Source of the DNA: Dromiciops gliroides
Lineage: Eukaryota > Chordata > Mammalia > Microbiotheria > Microbiotheriidae
DNA length: 64,000 bases
Assembly: GCF_019393635.1 (NCBI RefSeq)
Contig: NC_057862.1
Coordinates: 479,946,669-480,010,668, forward strand
Reading direction: 5' to 3'
The position numbers and the translations under genes are program-made. The notes beneath the pieces are model-generated. The model did no database searches. It worked only from the letters and a program-made list of their open reading frames with translations, and was not told the origin of the DNA. Shown piece by piece: positions 1 through 11,085 of this stretch (positions within the stretch are counted from its first letter, which is position 1; the number at the start of each line of letters is the position of its first letter).

Positions 1-89
1 CCAAAACAATCAGGATGCTTTGATTATGGAAAAGAGGCATTATCCTCTTTCTTTTCTTCTCCAGGATGGTACATGAAACACACTAGTTG

Positions 90-235
90 AATCTGGAGTT
101 GGGTGTCACAAATCCTAGTTATTACTAGGATATTGCCATGTTTAAGTCACTTAAAACTGGGGCCTTATTTTCTCATCAATTAAAGAAGAACTTTGGCTAG
201 ATGACTTCTGAAGTCTCTTCCGATTCAATTTACAA
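90..235 (+). repeat. MIR-type SINE fragment
   Basis: A 'caagtcact...aactgg..cctta.tttctcat' block followed by a 'gatgacttctgaagtctcttcc' ending follows the MIR core and 3' region on the plus strand. It is strongly decayed and has no visible target duplication. Confidence 0.45.
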
Positions 236-1389
236 ATGAAATTTCGATGTATGCTCTGATTCTAGACTTTGTGGTTCACTGTTATTCCCATCACTAGGAG
301 TATGCTGAAGCCATCTTGGACCAGCTTGGACCATACTTGGATCAGCTCTCAGGAACTGATATTAAATTTTCAATGTGAGCATTTATATCATGGATATCAG
401 CAAAGGCTATAAATCAGGGCTTAATTTATTGTTTTACTAGACCTAAGAGTGTTATCAATACAAATTAAACTTAAAAGTATGTCAAGCATACTCCAGCCCC
501 CACCTCTGCTCTACCCAGAAAAATAGTTATTAAACATTTACTGGCATATACCAAAGAAACTCTATTTTAAAAAGGCTCTTAACCTTCAAAATATAACATG
601 AAAAAATATATCTCAAAGGTTATGGAATTGGCCAGGTAGGCAAGTATTCATATCGGATATCCTGTGGTGCCCTTATGAGTTTCAATTTTGCTGATCTATA
701 GCCAGAGACTAATGGGAGAAATGACACATTGGTGGAAGAATTGAGGTGATTATGATACAGGAGAATGGGGAAAGGGCCTTCTTTTTTCTGGAGAGGCAGC
801 TTTTCAAGGAATTTTGAGGCTAGGAAATGTTCACATTCTTTAGTTAGTTTTCCACAGTGAGGTTTTGAGAACTTTTTGTTCCCAGGCCTCACAACCCAAA
901 CTCCAGCAGGACTCTTACAATGTATAATCCCCTTCAAACATTGCTGCATGCATACGTTTCCTTTGTGTTGGTGAGGTCATGTGGAGAGCCAAATTATCAA
1001 TGCAAATAATTGATTGTGTAAAGTATTTATTTTTGAGCTAAAATAACACTGGGGTAATTAATGTATATTTTAACCCTGTAAGTTCAATACATCTATACCC
1101 TCTCTTTTTGAGGAGAAATAAGAATGCATAAATAGTGTGAGCCATCTGCCAAGACATCCTATTGTTGAGGTAAAAAAGATCCTGATTTTCCAATGTTTTT
1201 GTTCTGCTGAAAAACTGGAGTAAGCAGATTCCTTAACAACCAGGGATTAGCAGACTGGTTGGTATGTGTGGTAGTGAGGAATGAATGAGATTTTTTTAAA
1301 GCATGTCTGGGAAAAGACAAAGAATTGAAGTATAAGTAGGACCACAGGTTTTTTTTTGGGGGGGGGTGGGGAACAATGTGTTACAATGG
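236..1389. other. No recognisable feature
   Basis: AT-rich single-copy-looking sequence. I see no open frame with domain character, no SINE or LINE signature and no microsatellite apart from short homopolymers. The 109-codon minus-strand frame at 620-949 has no recognisable motif. Confidence 0.4.
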
Positions 1390-1443
1390 AATAGTGGAGT
1401 GATCTTGGGCTCTGGTATAAGAGAAACTAGCTTCCAATCCTAA
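1390..1443 (+). repeat. MIR-type SINE, left part (split by 7SL retrocopy)
   Basis: The 'gatcttgggctctggtataag' stretch is the 5' half of a degenerate MIR-type SINE. Its 3' half resumes at about 1771, beyond the 7SL pseudogene, so the 7SL copy inserted into this older element. Confidence 0.45.
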
Positions 1444-1453
1444 TTTTTTTTTT

Positions 1454-1745
1454 GAGACTCTATTTCCCTATCTCACTTACTCAGGGTGGAAGTACAATAG
1501 CCATTTATAGACACAATCCCAGTACTGATCATCATGGGTATTTTTACATTTTCTATTTCTGGTCTAGGTTGTTTTTACCCACTATAGGCAGCCTAGTGGT
1601 CCCCCACCTCCCATATCTGACCAAGATGGCTCACCATATTTATACAGGACTTATTTACTGCTGCTCAGAACCTCTGAATTCAGGTGATCCACTAGCTTCA
1701 GCCTCCCCTTTAGGAGGGATCACAGGTCTGTGTCACCATGCCAAG
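1454..1745 (-). pseudogene. RN7SL-like: 7SL (SRP) RNA retropseudogene
   Basis: Read on the minus strand this follows the signal recognition particle RNA over most of its length. The Alu-domain 5' end lies near 1745, the 'ccagcctaggtt'-like S-domain blocks in the middle, and the 3' end at 1454 ends in GTCTC. On the plus strand the landmarks are gagactc at 1454, 'actgatcatcatgggta' near 1521, 'gtggtccccca' near 1596, 'ctcaccatattta' near 1630, and 'gcttcagcctccc' near 1695. A run of ten T at 1444-1453 is the A tail of the copy. The imperfect repeat tccaatcc(t/c)aa lies on both sides (1433-1443 and 1746-1756). A segment of about 35 bases in the middle of the S domain is missing, and there are many substitutions. 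Tail, flanking repeat and decay mark it as an old L1-mobilised retrocopy rather than a working gene. In placentals 7SL gave rise to Alu and B1, but marsupials lack those families, so an Alu call is unlikely. Confidence 0.8.
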
Positions 1746-1770
1746 TCCAATCCCAAATGAATCCTAACTT

Positions 1771-1900
1771 GATACACCATATGTGAATCTGGAAAAGTCA
1801 CTGTCTTGTCCTTAGTTTCTTCCTCTTCTGTCAAATGAGACATTTAGAATGGGTGGTTTATGAGATCCCTCATGGCTCTGGAGCTATGATCTCATGATTG
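1771..1900 (+). repeat. MIR-type SINE, right part
   Basis: 'gaaaagtcactgtcttgtcc...cctcttctgtcaaatgaga' followed by 'gatccctcatggctctggagctatgatctcatgatt' is the 3' half of the element whose 5' half lies at 1390-1443. Confidence 0.5.
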
Positions 1901-1914
1901 CTTAGAGAGCAATT

Positions 1915-2105
1915 GGGTCTTTATAGGATGTAGAGCTAGGAGAGACCTTAAAGGTCAACTCATTCAATCTCTCATTTTGTAGATGAAGATACAGTGCAAG
2001 AGCCATGAGGAGTAAGTCTAAGGTCACAGAAGAAGCAAGGAACAGAGCTGAGATTGCAACATGGGTCTACTAACTCCAATTCACTGCTCTTTTCACCACA
2101 TAATA
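1915..2105 (-). repeat. MIR-family SINE, minus strand
   Basis: The reverse-orientation MIR signature is clear: 'gagctaggagagaccttaaaggtc', 'cattttgtagatgaagatacag', 'aaggtcacagaagaagcaagg', then 'tgctcttttcaccaca'. The copy is diverged. Confidence 0.6.
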
Positions 2106-2444
2106 TTGAGACAACTTTGATTCCCTATCCGCACCCCCTCACTTTCCTTGAGGTGTTGTGTAAAATGGGACAGGCATGGTTCACTTCCCCCAGGAAACTG
2201 TTCCACTATCATGGAAATTTTCCACTCCTGCTTTGGAAAGGCATGCTAAAATGTTATTAAACTTGATGATACTACTAATTTTCATTTTAATGGGCAGGCA
2301 AATGAAGTTGAAAAATAATCCTGGGGAGATGAGGTGAGTGGGGCAGGAGGTGTCTCTTACACCACATGGAAAACTTCCATAAAGTGTTTGTGAATTAAGT
2401 GTGACTTAGTGAGGAGTTGATCAGAGAAGCCTTTATCAACTCCA

Positions 2445-2720
2445 GTGCTGTTTACACATCATCTTATTTGACCTGTGCAACCCTGTGAACTAGGACTGTT
2501 ATTTTTGTCTTTATTTTTCAGATGAAGAAACTGAGACTTGAAGATAATAACAGAAACAGCAACAGCAACTACCATTTATATGTTCTTTAAGTTTTGTGAA
2601 TTGGTTCTCTATGTGTTAACTCATTTGATCCTCATAACAATCATGTAAGGTAGGTACTATTTATTATCCCTATTTTATAGTTGAAGTCATATTTTATAAT
2701 ACATTTTCTGCAATTTCCCT
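2445..2720 (-). repeat. Two adjacent MIR-type SINE fragments, minus strand
   Basis: The first fragment (2445-2545) shows 'tcttatttgacctgtgcaaccctgtgaactaggactgttat' and 'cagatgaagaaactgagact'. The second (2550-2720) repeats the same order ('ctcatttgatcctcataacaatcatgtaaggtaggtactatt', then 'tattttatag'). This suggests two insertions or a local duplication. Confidence 0.55.
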
Positions 2721-2820
2721 ATCGGGGTCACACAATCGTTCAACCTAATAAAAAGACTAGAGGAGAACTCTGGAGATGTCACTGACTTTGTGGCATGGAA
2801 ACATCATTGCCGAGGCCTTT

Positions 2821-3068
2821 GATGTTGTTCAGTCATTTCAGTCATATCCCTATCATTGTGACCCTATTTGGGGTTTTCTTGGCAAAGGTACTAGAGTGGT
2901 TTGCCATTTCCTTCTCCAACTCATTTCACAGATGAGGAAACTTAGGCAAACAGAGTTAAGTGACTTTCCCAGGGTCACACAGATAATTAAGTGTCTGAGG
3001 CCAGATTTGAACTCAGGTCTTCATGACTCTAGGCCCAGCACTCTACCCACTGCACCACCTAGCTATCC
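2821..3068 (-). mobile_element. MON1/MIR-type marsupial SINE, full length
   Basis: Minus-strand copy of a 240-250-bp marsupial CORE-type SINE. Plus-strand landmarks in order are gttgttcagtcatttcagtc, 'ggggttttcttggcaaaggtac', 'ggtttgccatttccttctccaactcatttcacagatgagg', 'ccagggtcacacagataatt' and 'ccactgcaccacctagct', the last being the promoter end. Family name is from memory. Confidence 0.75.
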
Positions 3069-4669
3069 TTTGGTATATGCTGTACATTTAGATATCCACC
3101 AATTTATAATATAGCCCACTGAATGAAATTTAACACAGGAATACAAATCATAGGGGAACACAACTTAGCACAGACACACTTTAAATTCACCAATGTGCTC
3201 AGACTCCTCTGAGATTTACTTTTCTGATCTAAAGAGGGTCTTATTTTATTATCTTGTTCCATTCCTTATCAATATAGTTAGTTCTGCAATGTTGTAGGAC
3301 TATTATAAAAGCACTGGCCTAGAAACTGAAGGTAGCTATGCATGTATAAACTGTCCATTGGCAGTTTTTTAAGGTGGGGAAGGGTAGAAGAGAATACCTT
3401 CATCCTGGTCATATTTAGCATATGCTCCCTTCATGCTCTGTACATCAATTATCTTAACTTCTTTATTGTAGTAACACAATCTTTCCGGGAAAGACTAGTT
3501 TTTCTCCAAGTCTCCCAGCCCTCTAAAGTTGATTGGTGAATATAACTTACTCTTTCAGTTGAATGTGATAGCCACACTTGGCTCAGGGACAACAGGGAAT
3601 ATAGATTGATGGGTATTCATTCCCAAGTCAACATCTGTTCATTTTCTTTGGGGAAACTGTTCTCTTTATGCATCATTCAGTTGCATCTTTTCAGAAGAAA
3701 TATGGCTCCCCATTCTGCAGTTTCTTTTGTGTGTGTGTGTGCGCATGTGGGGACTTTTTTGATTATGGTTACAATCACTTGTCCCCTCCTCCCCTTCCCC
3801 TGGATTTTTAGAATGAAGTGTCTGAGGAAGTTTCTTTAATTTAATAGAATCATATTTAATGACCTAATGTTGAACATAAAACACATACTACTCACAGGTG
3901 TCTACATGAGGGTGAAAAATAAATAGTTACAATTGCTATTAATGGGCCATTTTCAACTCCGCAAGAGAGATTGTGCCTTTTTTCAACTTGTATAACTCAA
4001 TTCCCAGATATGTCCCCGGTGCCCACTGATTCCTCAACTCTGCTTGTTTCTAAGACAGCCTCTTCATAGACCTGTTCAGCATAAAATGTCATTCGAGTTC
4101 TATGGTAAGTACATCAAAGATAATGAAAATATAGTATCATCAAAGATAAAATATTTCTCTGTCCCCATCCAGAAATGTGAGATACACTCACCAAAGTGTC
4201 TTGCTTCTTTTTTTCAGTATCCATTTCTCTCAATTTTCCAATATCATGATTTTTATGAATTTGTTCATGTGGTACAAAGGTTCTTACTCAGTTTCCTAGT
4301 CCATTGTTACCATGAGATATAAAAAATAGAAGAGGAGGAGAAAGGGGAAACAAACTTTTATATTGAATGAGAAGTTCTTTTTCACATTGATCACAATAAT
4401 TCTATTTGTTGAAGACAAAATGAATTGAATTTTGGAAGCTGCATGCTGGAAGAAGTTTGTGTGCAACATACTCTGAGAAAATGAAACAACTGATAAAAAA
4501 AACCACTATAATTAATAGACTGGAATGATGATAAAACCATTGAAATGTCACCTATGCTGAATGGGATTGAATGCTTAGTTGTTTTACTGAAATCTCTTGG
4601 AAGCCTTAACTGCTTTCCTGGACTTCATGATTTTAAAAAACTCATTCTTTCAGATGAAATTAATTCTAA
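3069..4669. other. No recognisable feature
   Basis: Unique-looking AT-rich sequence. It contains only a short (GT)n at about 3729-3742. The open frames of up to 112 codons here show no domain signature and the longest overlaps the SINE at 2821-3068. Confidence 0.4.
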
Positions 4670-4674
4670 AACTC

Positions 4675-4998
4675 ATACACCTCTGTATTCCCTGCCATTA
4701 GGACCCCTCTCTTCCTTATGATTTGAGAGTGTGGAGGGATAGCACTGCAGAGCTCCTCCCAGATCCTCTGTCATAAAATGAGTTTACCCATGACTTTCAC
4801 CTCATTATTTCCCCAGTTGGAATCATCATGCCCCTTTGCTGAGTAACCTCCTATCCCACTCTCCCTTTCAGTTTATTTTTGTCTATTATCTTCCTTTATT
4901 AGATTGTAAGCTTCTTGAGGGCAGGGACTATCTTATTCCATTTGTTTATATTTTCTGTCCTTAGCACAGTGCTTGGCATATAGTAGGTACTTAATAAA
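4675..4998 (+). mobile_element. L2-type LINE 3' end
   Basis: The 3' tail of an L2/CR1-clade LINE: 'tagattgtaagcttcttgagggcagggacta', 'ccttagcacagtgcttggcatatagtaggtacttaataaatg'. Part of the preceding C-terminal coding and 3' region remains. It is 5'-truncated, as is usual for the family. Confidence 0.75.
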
Positions 4999-5143
4999 TG
5001 GTTATTAATTCTGACTTTGACTCAAATTGTAGCCTAATACTTACAATTTCACTTGTTATGGAACAAGTTGATTATTGGGAGATTGATTTCCCCTCCAAAG
5101 CTTTGGATTTGGCTCATTCCAACACAAGTTCTCTCTTAGTGTC

Positions 5144-5616
5144 TGTGAGATTTAAAATTGGATATATGAGCATTAAACTCACCCTTTTAACTTTTCCCTT
5201 ATATATCTCCCAGACCACTAAGAAAAACAAGCCTCTGAGCTTTAATCAGTGAGGAATTAGTTTTTATTGTTTGGGAATTAATTAGACAACAAACAGTGAT
5301 ACCAATTAGGGAAATAGGAAAGTAGAAATACAAATGAATAATCTTAGATCTGAGTTTAGTCTATATTCCTTTATAAAACTCAACACATCCCAAACTGTCT
5401 GCCAGGCCAAGAACCAGCACCGAACACCAAACACGACGCCATGGCTAAGCTGAAAAGCCAGAGAGAGACTGAACTTCCATTCCACCCTCAGTTTTAAGCT
5501 GGTGTCCTGGAAGTTCGTCACAGTCTCCACCACAAAAAGGAGGTCCTTCAAAAGCCGCTTCAATAGCATGCGCTCAACACTCAAATGATTCAGCTAAAAC
5601 TTCCATTTTTACCACA
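5144..5616 (-). mobile_element. LTR of a minus-strand endogenous retrovirus (3' LTR)
   Basis: About 473 bp bounded by TGTGAGA on the left and TACCACA on the right. In minus orientation it therefore starts TGTGGTA and ends TCTCACA, the TG...CA ends of an LTR. On the minus strand a TATAAAG box lies at 5371-5376 and an AATAAA signal at 5263-5268, about 105 bp downstream, in the expected U3-R-U5 order. Directly upstream of U3 (plus strand 5617 onward) is a purine-rich tract, so this is the 3' LTR rather than a solo LTR. I could not find a matching 5' LTR to the right. Class is uncertain; the end sequence resembles that of the element at 45.3 kb. Confidence 0.6.
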
Positions 5617-5635
5617 TTTCCCCCTTTCTTTCATT
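5617..5635 (-). promoter_or_regulatory. Polypurine tract (plus-strand primer) of the ERV
   Basis: On the minus strand a GAAAGAAAGGGGGAAA run abuts the TGTGG start of the LTR. This is the position and composition of a retroviral polypurine tract, which primes second-strand DNA synthesis. Confidence 0.6.
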
Positions 5636-6800
5636 TGAAAAATGAATGAGTTTGCTCAATGAAACATGTCAGAGTAAAGCTCACATCCAACATTGAACTT
5701 AAATGAGGAGTGCACAAGTCATTTAACACAAAGCTGTTTACTTTGCCTACACACATCAAGGATAAGCAGTTAGGATATAATGGCAATTAAGTTCTATGGA
5801 TAAACTTCCTTTTGTTTCCATATAGAAACCCATCTAGTTAGTTGAGCTGGGTAAATTTACTCACATAGGCCTCAGATATTCATCAAGTCCAAGGGTATGA
5901 AGTTCTATATGATTGGCACTTTTTATGCCAGGAAGCATATCAGGGAAGCTGGGGCAAATAAAGTCCTAGGAACTTTTATGTCATAGGCCTACCCCATGGC
6001 TAGAAGGGTACGATAGATAGGGAAGGAAGCTGAGTCAGGGAAGACCAGTCTAATCCTGTATGAGATCCTAGTGGCAGCTTTGTCTTCTTTTAGGTAAAGC
6101 CTCCCTATTTTTGTGGGTGGGAGGAAAGAAGTTGTCAAGAAAATTCTGATTCCATCACACTTCTGAATAGCAGAATATTAGTTATGCCCAAGTCTCCACA
6201 GAAAAGGTAAAAGGTAAAACTCAGCCCCCATGCAAGCAATAAAGCTAACAATAGGCTCAATACATACAGACTTTATTGCTATTGTTGCAGGTTTTATTCT
6301 ACCCCACAAAAAATATAAGCCACAAAAAACTCATATGTACATAAGCAATTATAACAATTCTCCTTTCTCCAGTGAGCCCCATCTTTCCCAGGGTTTATAT
6401 ATTTCTCCATACTTAAAGTACTTTCCTAAATTTGAGGACCTCCTGAAAGGAGAAAGAACTGAATTAAGGTTGAAGGATTGACAAGGGGATAACCTTAGTG
6501 TGCCAGTGTAGGGCAAAGTCTAGGTTTGTTCTTTTACCTCATGGCTCTTTTCCTTTATCCTTATCATCTTTTCTTTCCATGATGCTTGGCCTAGTAACTT
6601 CACTTTCCACTATTACCTCTTCACTGCTACTATTTCTGCTATCAAGAGGTTCCCTGGGTGGAGTATGGAACAGATAGGCAAGCTTGTTCCCTACCCTTCT
6701 CCCACTCAAGGACCAGGTCTGCTCTCTGTGTGTAGTCCTTCTCCTTTCTACACCTCTCAATTCTAATCCCTGTCCATCCTCTCCAGACCTCCTAATGATC
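5636..6800 (-). other. Possible ERV internal remnant, no gene recognised
   Basis: This lies where internal sequence of the minus-strand ERV should be, but I recognise no gag, pol or env motif. A 73-codon minus-strand frame at 6539-6760 is rich in charged residues (ERRR, SSSEE, KDDKDKGK). It could be a structural-gene scrap or chance. The internal boundary is not defined. Confidence 0.25.
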
Positions 6801-6889
6801 CCTGTTAAAATATAAGTTCAAGGGTAAGCTCAAATCACACCAAAAGCCATGACCATGGGAGAAAGATATTCTAAAAATTTAAGTTTTTA

Positions 6890-7215
6890 GTTTTTGCATT
6901 ACTTATTACATGATAATGAAGCAGCAGGACATAATGCAAATAAATCGATGGATTTGGATAGGACACTTGAATTTAATATACTTTACTTACTAGCTATATG
7001 GGCAAGTTCCATAACCTGTTTGGGCCTCAATTTTCTCATCTATAAAATAGCAGTAATAATACCTGTATTATCTACATCACAGACAGAGATGTTTTTATTT
7101 TAAATTTGTTTTTTATTTTTTGGTGGAGCTGTTTTGATACTTAAATGACATACCATCTCTAAAACACTTTGCAAGACTCAAAGTGATCTATAAATATAGA
7201 TTATTATGATTTGAT
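6890..7215 (+). repeat. MIR-type SINE
   Basis: 'tagctatatgggcaagttccataacctgtttgggcctcaattttctcatctataaaatagcagtaataatacc' is the MIR core and 3' part. A T-rich interruption near 7085-7130 separates it from a 3' end resembling 'aaaacactttgcaa...ctataaata..attattatg'. Confidence 0.6.
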
Positions 7216-7444
7216 TACAATGCTAAGAAGAATCTACTTTCATATCAGGGGTATAGGAATGCTGACAGAATTGCCTTTTCTATCTTAGACTGCTGTTTTA
7301 GCTTAGCATCAAGGCAGGCTATTTTATTTCTACCAAAGGATGTCAGAATCTCCAGAAGATCTTTATGAGTAATCATTTATCACTAAGCCTCATCTTGTAG
7401 GATTGTATTAATTTTTTTTTAACTGGACCCATGATTTTCTTGAG

Positions 7445-7610
7445 AGATTTACTCAAAATCCATCTGCCAATGTAGGATGGTACCTTCTCCATAACTGATA
7501 TTCTAAAAAAGTTTCATAGGACACCAAGAGGTCAAGTAACATGTCCAGGGTCACACAGTCAATGCATGAGAGGGGCAGAACTTTATCCCAGGATTTCCTG
7601 GCTTTCTCTC
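7445..7610 (-). repeat. MIR-type SINE, minus strand
   Basis: 'aagaggtcaagtaacatgtccagggtcacacagtcaatgcatgagaggggcagaactttatcccagg' is the reverse-complement MIR core. It is decayed. Confidence 0.55.
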
Positions 7611-9020
7611 TGTCCCCTATGTCATACTGAGGCAATGAGAAGTAAAGTAAATTTGGTTTCATGGTTTCCGTGCTAATCCCTTTATCACTAGTGCATCCTA
7701 GCAGTCTCGATATGCAAAGCAAGATAGAACCAGACTGGGATGGCCTGTGTTAGCCATCTGGATTGATTGTGGATCAATTACTGAGGAAAAGTATGAAATG
7801 ACATACATGGTTGATCCGGTCTGATTTTACTGTTGAAACACTTTAATCTAATGGAGTGTATGAAATCATACTAAAACACTCATAATCATCCACAGATTAG
7901 AAGCTGTATAAAACACACAAATCTGAAGAAATAGTTTAAGAGAATATATAGCTTAGAAATAGGAGGTTGCTAACTTCCATTAGTAGGAGTCAAGTCCCTT
8001 ATCTACCACAAGATAACTTCTTAACTGATAAGATATGCAAAGCCCCCTGAATTCTACAAAAGAAAGGTGTTCCATAAAAATGTCAGCTATTACATTGCTA
8101 CCTTTGTTACTGCAAATCATGCAGTGTTTGAGACAAAGGCTTCAATGTGATCTATCCAGTGTGCTGAAAGGCTGAAAGGCACTGATAGAGCAGTCAGTGT
8201 AAACTTCTCCCAGGGGATAAGAAAGAGCTTGCTATTTTTCACTATTAAACTCTGTAGACAATCTTCAGTATAAATTTGCCCTTGGGCATTTCCCAAAGAC
8301 AAAAGCATTACAGATAAAAAGTGAATTCTACCTCTGACACAGCACAAGTCCATCAATGTCTCCCTCTTCTAGCCTTGATCTTTTCAAAATGAGTGAAATT
8401 CTGTTGAGCTTATTATATAACTTGCCGAATTGTGCCCTGTGATCTCATTGGCATATCCTTGTTCATTTCATAGTATGTCACATCATGCCATTTCACAAAC
8501 ATTAATTCAATGCCTAGTATATGCTAGTTATTGTACTAGCTATTATAATTTTTATGTCAATAACACAATATCTGAATCGTGATTCAGGGTACAGAGGTCT
8601 AACATTTGTGACCTTCACCATATTTATGGTGAAAAAAAGGCCAAAATAAAACTTGTATAGTTTAGAAAAACCTCAATATCCAATGTATGCAAACATCCAG
8701 TCTCCTACACCCCCAAAATTTGTCATGTTACTTCTGAAAACAAATGACCAAAGAGTAACAAAGGCTACATAAATACTATTAACTCTGAAAATGCCAAAGA
8801 GCTCACACAGGTTATCACAACCATGGTTCACTCTAAAAAAAATTAAAATAAAATAAAAGCAAAGAACTAACAGTGGTTACTAGGAAAAAGCTCCATTGGA
8901 GGAGGGAAACTAGACACGCATGCCAAGGCATCCTCTAGGAGGAGAATCCCTTTTGTGAGGACAAACCTTGCAAGATATAGCAATGGCTATGCATATGTAT
9001 ATGGATACATATTATAGCAG
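7611..9020. other. No recognisable feature
   Basis: Unique-looking sequence with no SINE, LINE or LTR signature that I can support and no open frame with domain character. Confidence 0.4.
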
Positions 9021-9025
9021 TGTCA

Positions 9026-9027
9026 TG

Positions 9028-9059
<32 letters not shown>

Positions 9060-9185
9060 TATATACATACATACATACACACAGACACACACGCACAGAA
9101 ACAAACACACACACACATACACATATATATATATATGTATGTATGTATATATATATATATACACACACACACATATACATATATT
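9026..9185. repeat. Compound (TA)n / (CA)n microsatellite
   Basis: A (TA)n block, a (CATA)n stretch, a (CACA)n-rich stretch and a second (TA)n and (CA)n block follow one another. The two strands give spurious 'IYIYIY'-type open frames. Confidence 0.95.
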
Positions 9186-9284
9186 AGAGTACCCATGGAT
9201 GAAACTATTGCTTCCTTATGGCTGCCATAGAAGATGTGTTTCCTTTAACAACAAATCTTAAAGTGCAGTCTGAACAACATTGTT

Positions 9285-9670
9285 GAGACAGTTGATAAGA
9301 GCACTATGCCTTGATTCAGGAACACCATCCTCAAATACTAACTGTGTGACTTAAGTCACTTAACTTCTATTTGCCTCAGTTTCCTCAACTATAAGATGGG
9401 AGTAATTATAGCACCTACTTGGGGCAGCTAGGTGGCGCAGTGGATAGAGCACCGGCCTTGGAGTCAGGAGGACCTGAGTTCAAATCCGGCCTCAGACACT
9501 TAACACTTATTAGCTGTGTGACCCTGGGCAAGTCACTTAACCCCAATTGCCTCACAAAAAAAAAAATTAAAAAAAATAAAATTATAGCACCTACCTCTCA
9601 GGGTTGTTGTGGGAATAAAATAAGATAATATCTGTTAAAAAAAGTATTTAGCACAGTGTATGGCTTAATT
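9285..9670 (+). repeat. MIR-type SINE split by a younger SINE
   Basis: The left part has 'aactgtgtgacttaagtcacttaacttctatttgcctcagtttcctcaactataagatggg'. The right part, after the insertion, continues 'cctctcagggttgttgtgggaataaaataagataata' and 'tatttagcacagtgtatggc'. The host is therefore one MIR-type element interrupted at 9419-9579. Confidence 0.75.
9419..9579 (+). mobile_element. WSINE1-like tRNA-derived SINE, full length
   Basis: A near-consensus copy with an A-box-like GTGGCGCAGTGG near the start and a B-box-like GAGTTCAAATCC near 9477. It ends in an A-rich tail. The 15-bp perfect target duplication aattatagcacctac flanks it at 9404-9418 and 9580-9594. Low divergence and the clean duplication mark it as young; Pol III transcription and L1-mediated insertion are known for this type of SINE. 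Confidence 0.9.
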
Positions 9671-9864
9671 CCCCTCTTTCCACCACCCCGTTATTAAAGG
9701 GAAGATTTATCTTCTAGTGAAGATTGGACCAGATGATCTCTAAGATCCCTTCTAACTCAGAGTTTCTATGATTCTATGAATTGATTTGCCCATTTTTATG
9801 GGTGAAAGTAATATCCTGAGCTTGGGGGGGTACCATTCTTTCCCATTTGGGAAAGTGTTCTTTT

Positions 9865-11085
9865 AAACTTTAAAATTTTTTTTTCTCAATTACATGTGAA
9901 AATATTCTTAAAATTTGTAAAATCTTGAGTTCCATTCACAGTTGATCATCTTACAATATTGTTGTTACTATGTACAGTGTTTCCTGGTTCTAGTTCCTTC
10001 ACTTTATGTCACTTCATATATGTTTTCCTAAGTTTTTCTGAAATCCTTCTCATCATTTCTTAAAGCTCAATAATATTCCATCACAGTCATATATTATAGC
10101 TTGTTTAGTCATTCCCCTATTGATAGCTAAAAATTAGAAATTGAAGAAATGCCTACCATGAAAAGAGCTGCTGTAAATCTTTTAGTATAAATAGGTCTTT
10201 TTTGTTTTTCTTTCATCCCTTTGAGATATGTAATACTAGTAAAAGTGTATGCAGAGTTTTATAAGTTTTTGGGTACAGTTCCCAATTGCTCTACAGAATG
10301 GTTGTTTTCTTCACAACTTCATGAATGGTGCATTAGTGTCCCAATTTTCTCACATCCCCTACATTTGTCATTTTCCTTTTCTGTCATATTAGCCAATCTG
10401 ACAGGTATGAGGTGGCACTTCAGAGTTGTTTTAATTTGCTCTGATTAGTAGTGATTTAGAACATTTTTCAAATGATTATAGAAAGCTTTTATTTATTCTT
10501 CTGAGTACTGCCTGTCCATCTCTTTCAACTATTTATCAATTAGCAAATGACTCTTATGATTATACATTTGATTCGGTCATATAAGCACATATATACAAAT
10601 AGCCTTTATTAGAGAAACTACTAAAAATTTCCTCTCAGTTCCTTTCTTTCCTCCTAAAGTTGGCTGTGTTGGTTTTGTTTGTGCAAAACCTTTTAAATTT
10701 AATGTAATTAAAATATTCATTTCATATACCATGATGCTAACATGTTGTTTGGTCATAAATTCTTCAATTATCAATAGATTCAACAGGTAAAATATTCCAT
10801 GATCTCCTAATTTGCTTATGATGTAACCCTTTAAATCTAAATTATATACCCATTTTGACCTTATCTTGGCATATGGTGTGAGATGTTGGTCTCTGCCTAG
10901 TTTCTGACAAACAGCTTACTCATTTTCTCAGAAACTGTAAAATAGTGAGTTCTTGTCCCAAAAGTTTGGATCTTTTCATATATCAAACACTGTATTACTA
11001 TGGTCATTTACTAATGTGTATTGTGTACATAGTCTATTCCACTGATCCACTATTCTATTTCTTAGCTAGGACTAGATTGAAAGTG
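9865..11085 (-). mobile_element. Old L1 3' half (ORF2 C-terminal region), minus strand
   Basis: The plus strand parallels the left part of the younger L1 at 14992-19496. Shared landmarks are 'tattccatcacagtcatat', 'cattcccctattgata', 'ccaattgctctacagaatggttg', 'gccaatctgacaggtatgaggtgg', 'tttaatttaatgtaattaaaat' and 'tatcaaacactgtattac'. It therefore covers the ORF2p region after the reverse transcriptase through the 3' UTR. It is 5'-truncated near 11085 and so degenerate that no frame remains. It is useful as a reference for locating the deletion junction in the younger copy. Confidence 0.8.

Noticed and set aside
1660..1745. Alu-like sequence
   Set aside because: The similarity extends through the 7SL-specific S domain to the 3' end, so it is a 7SL retrocopy, not an Alu; Alu is a primate family.
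5144..5616. Solo LTR
   Set aside because: A polypurine tract abuts the U3 end and flanks show no 4-6-bp duplication, so it is the 3' LTR of a partial provirus.
6539..6760. 73-codon minus-strand frame as retroviral gag
   Set aside because: Charged composition only; no gag motif, and its order relative to the LTR is not informative enough.
8935..9261. Open frames on both strands (81 and 97 codons)
   Set aside because: They translate the TA/CA microsatellite into Tyr-Ile and His-Thr repeats.
9421..9500. tRNA gene suggested by A- and B-box-like motifs
   Set aside because: Part of a SINE head; no cloverleaf with acceptor stem, and followed by the SINE body and A tail.
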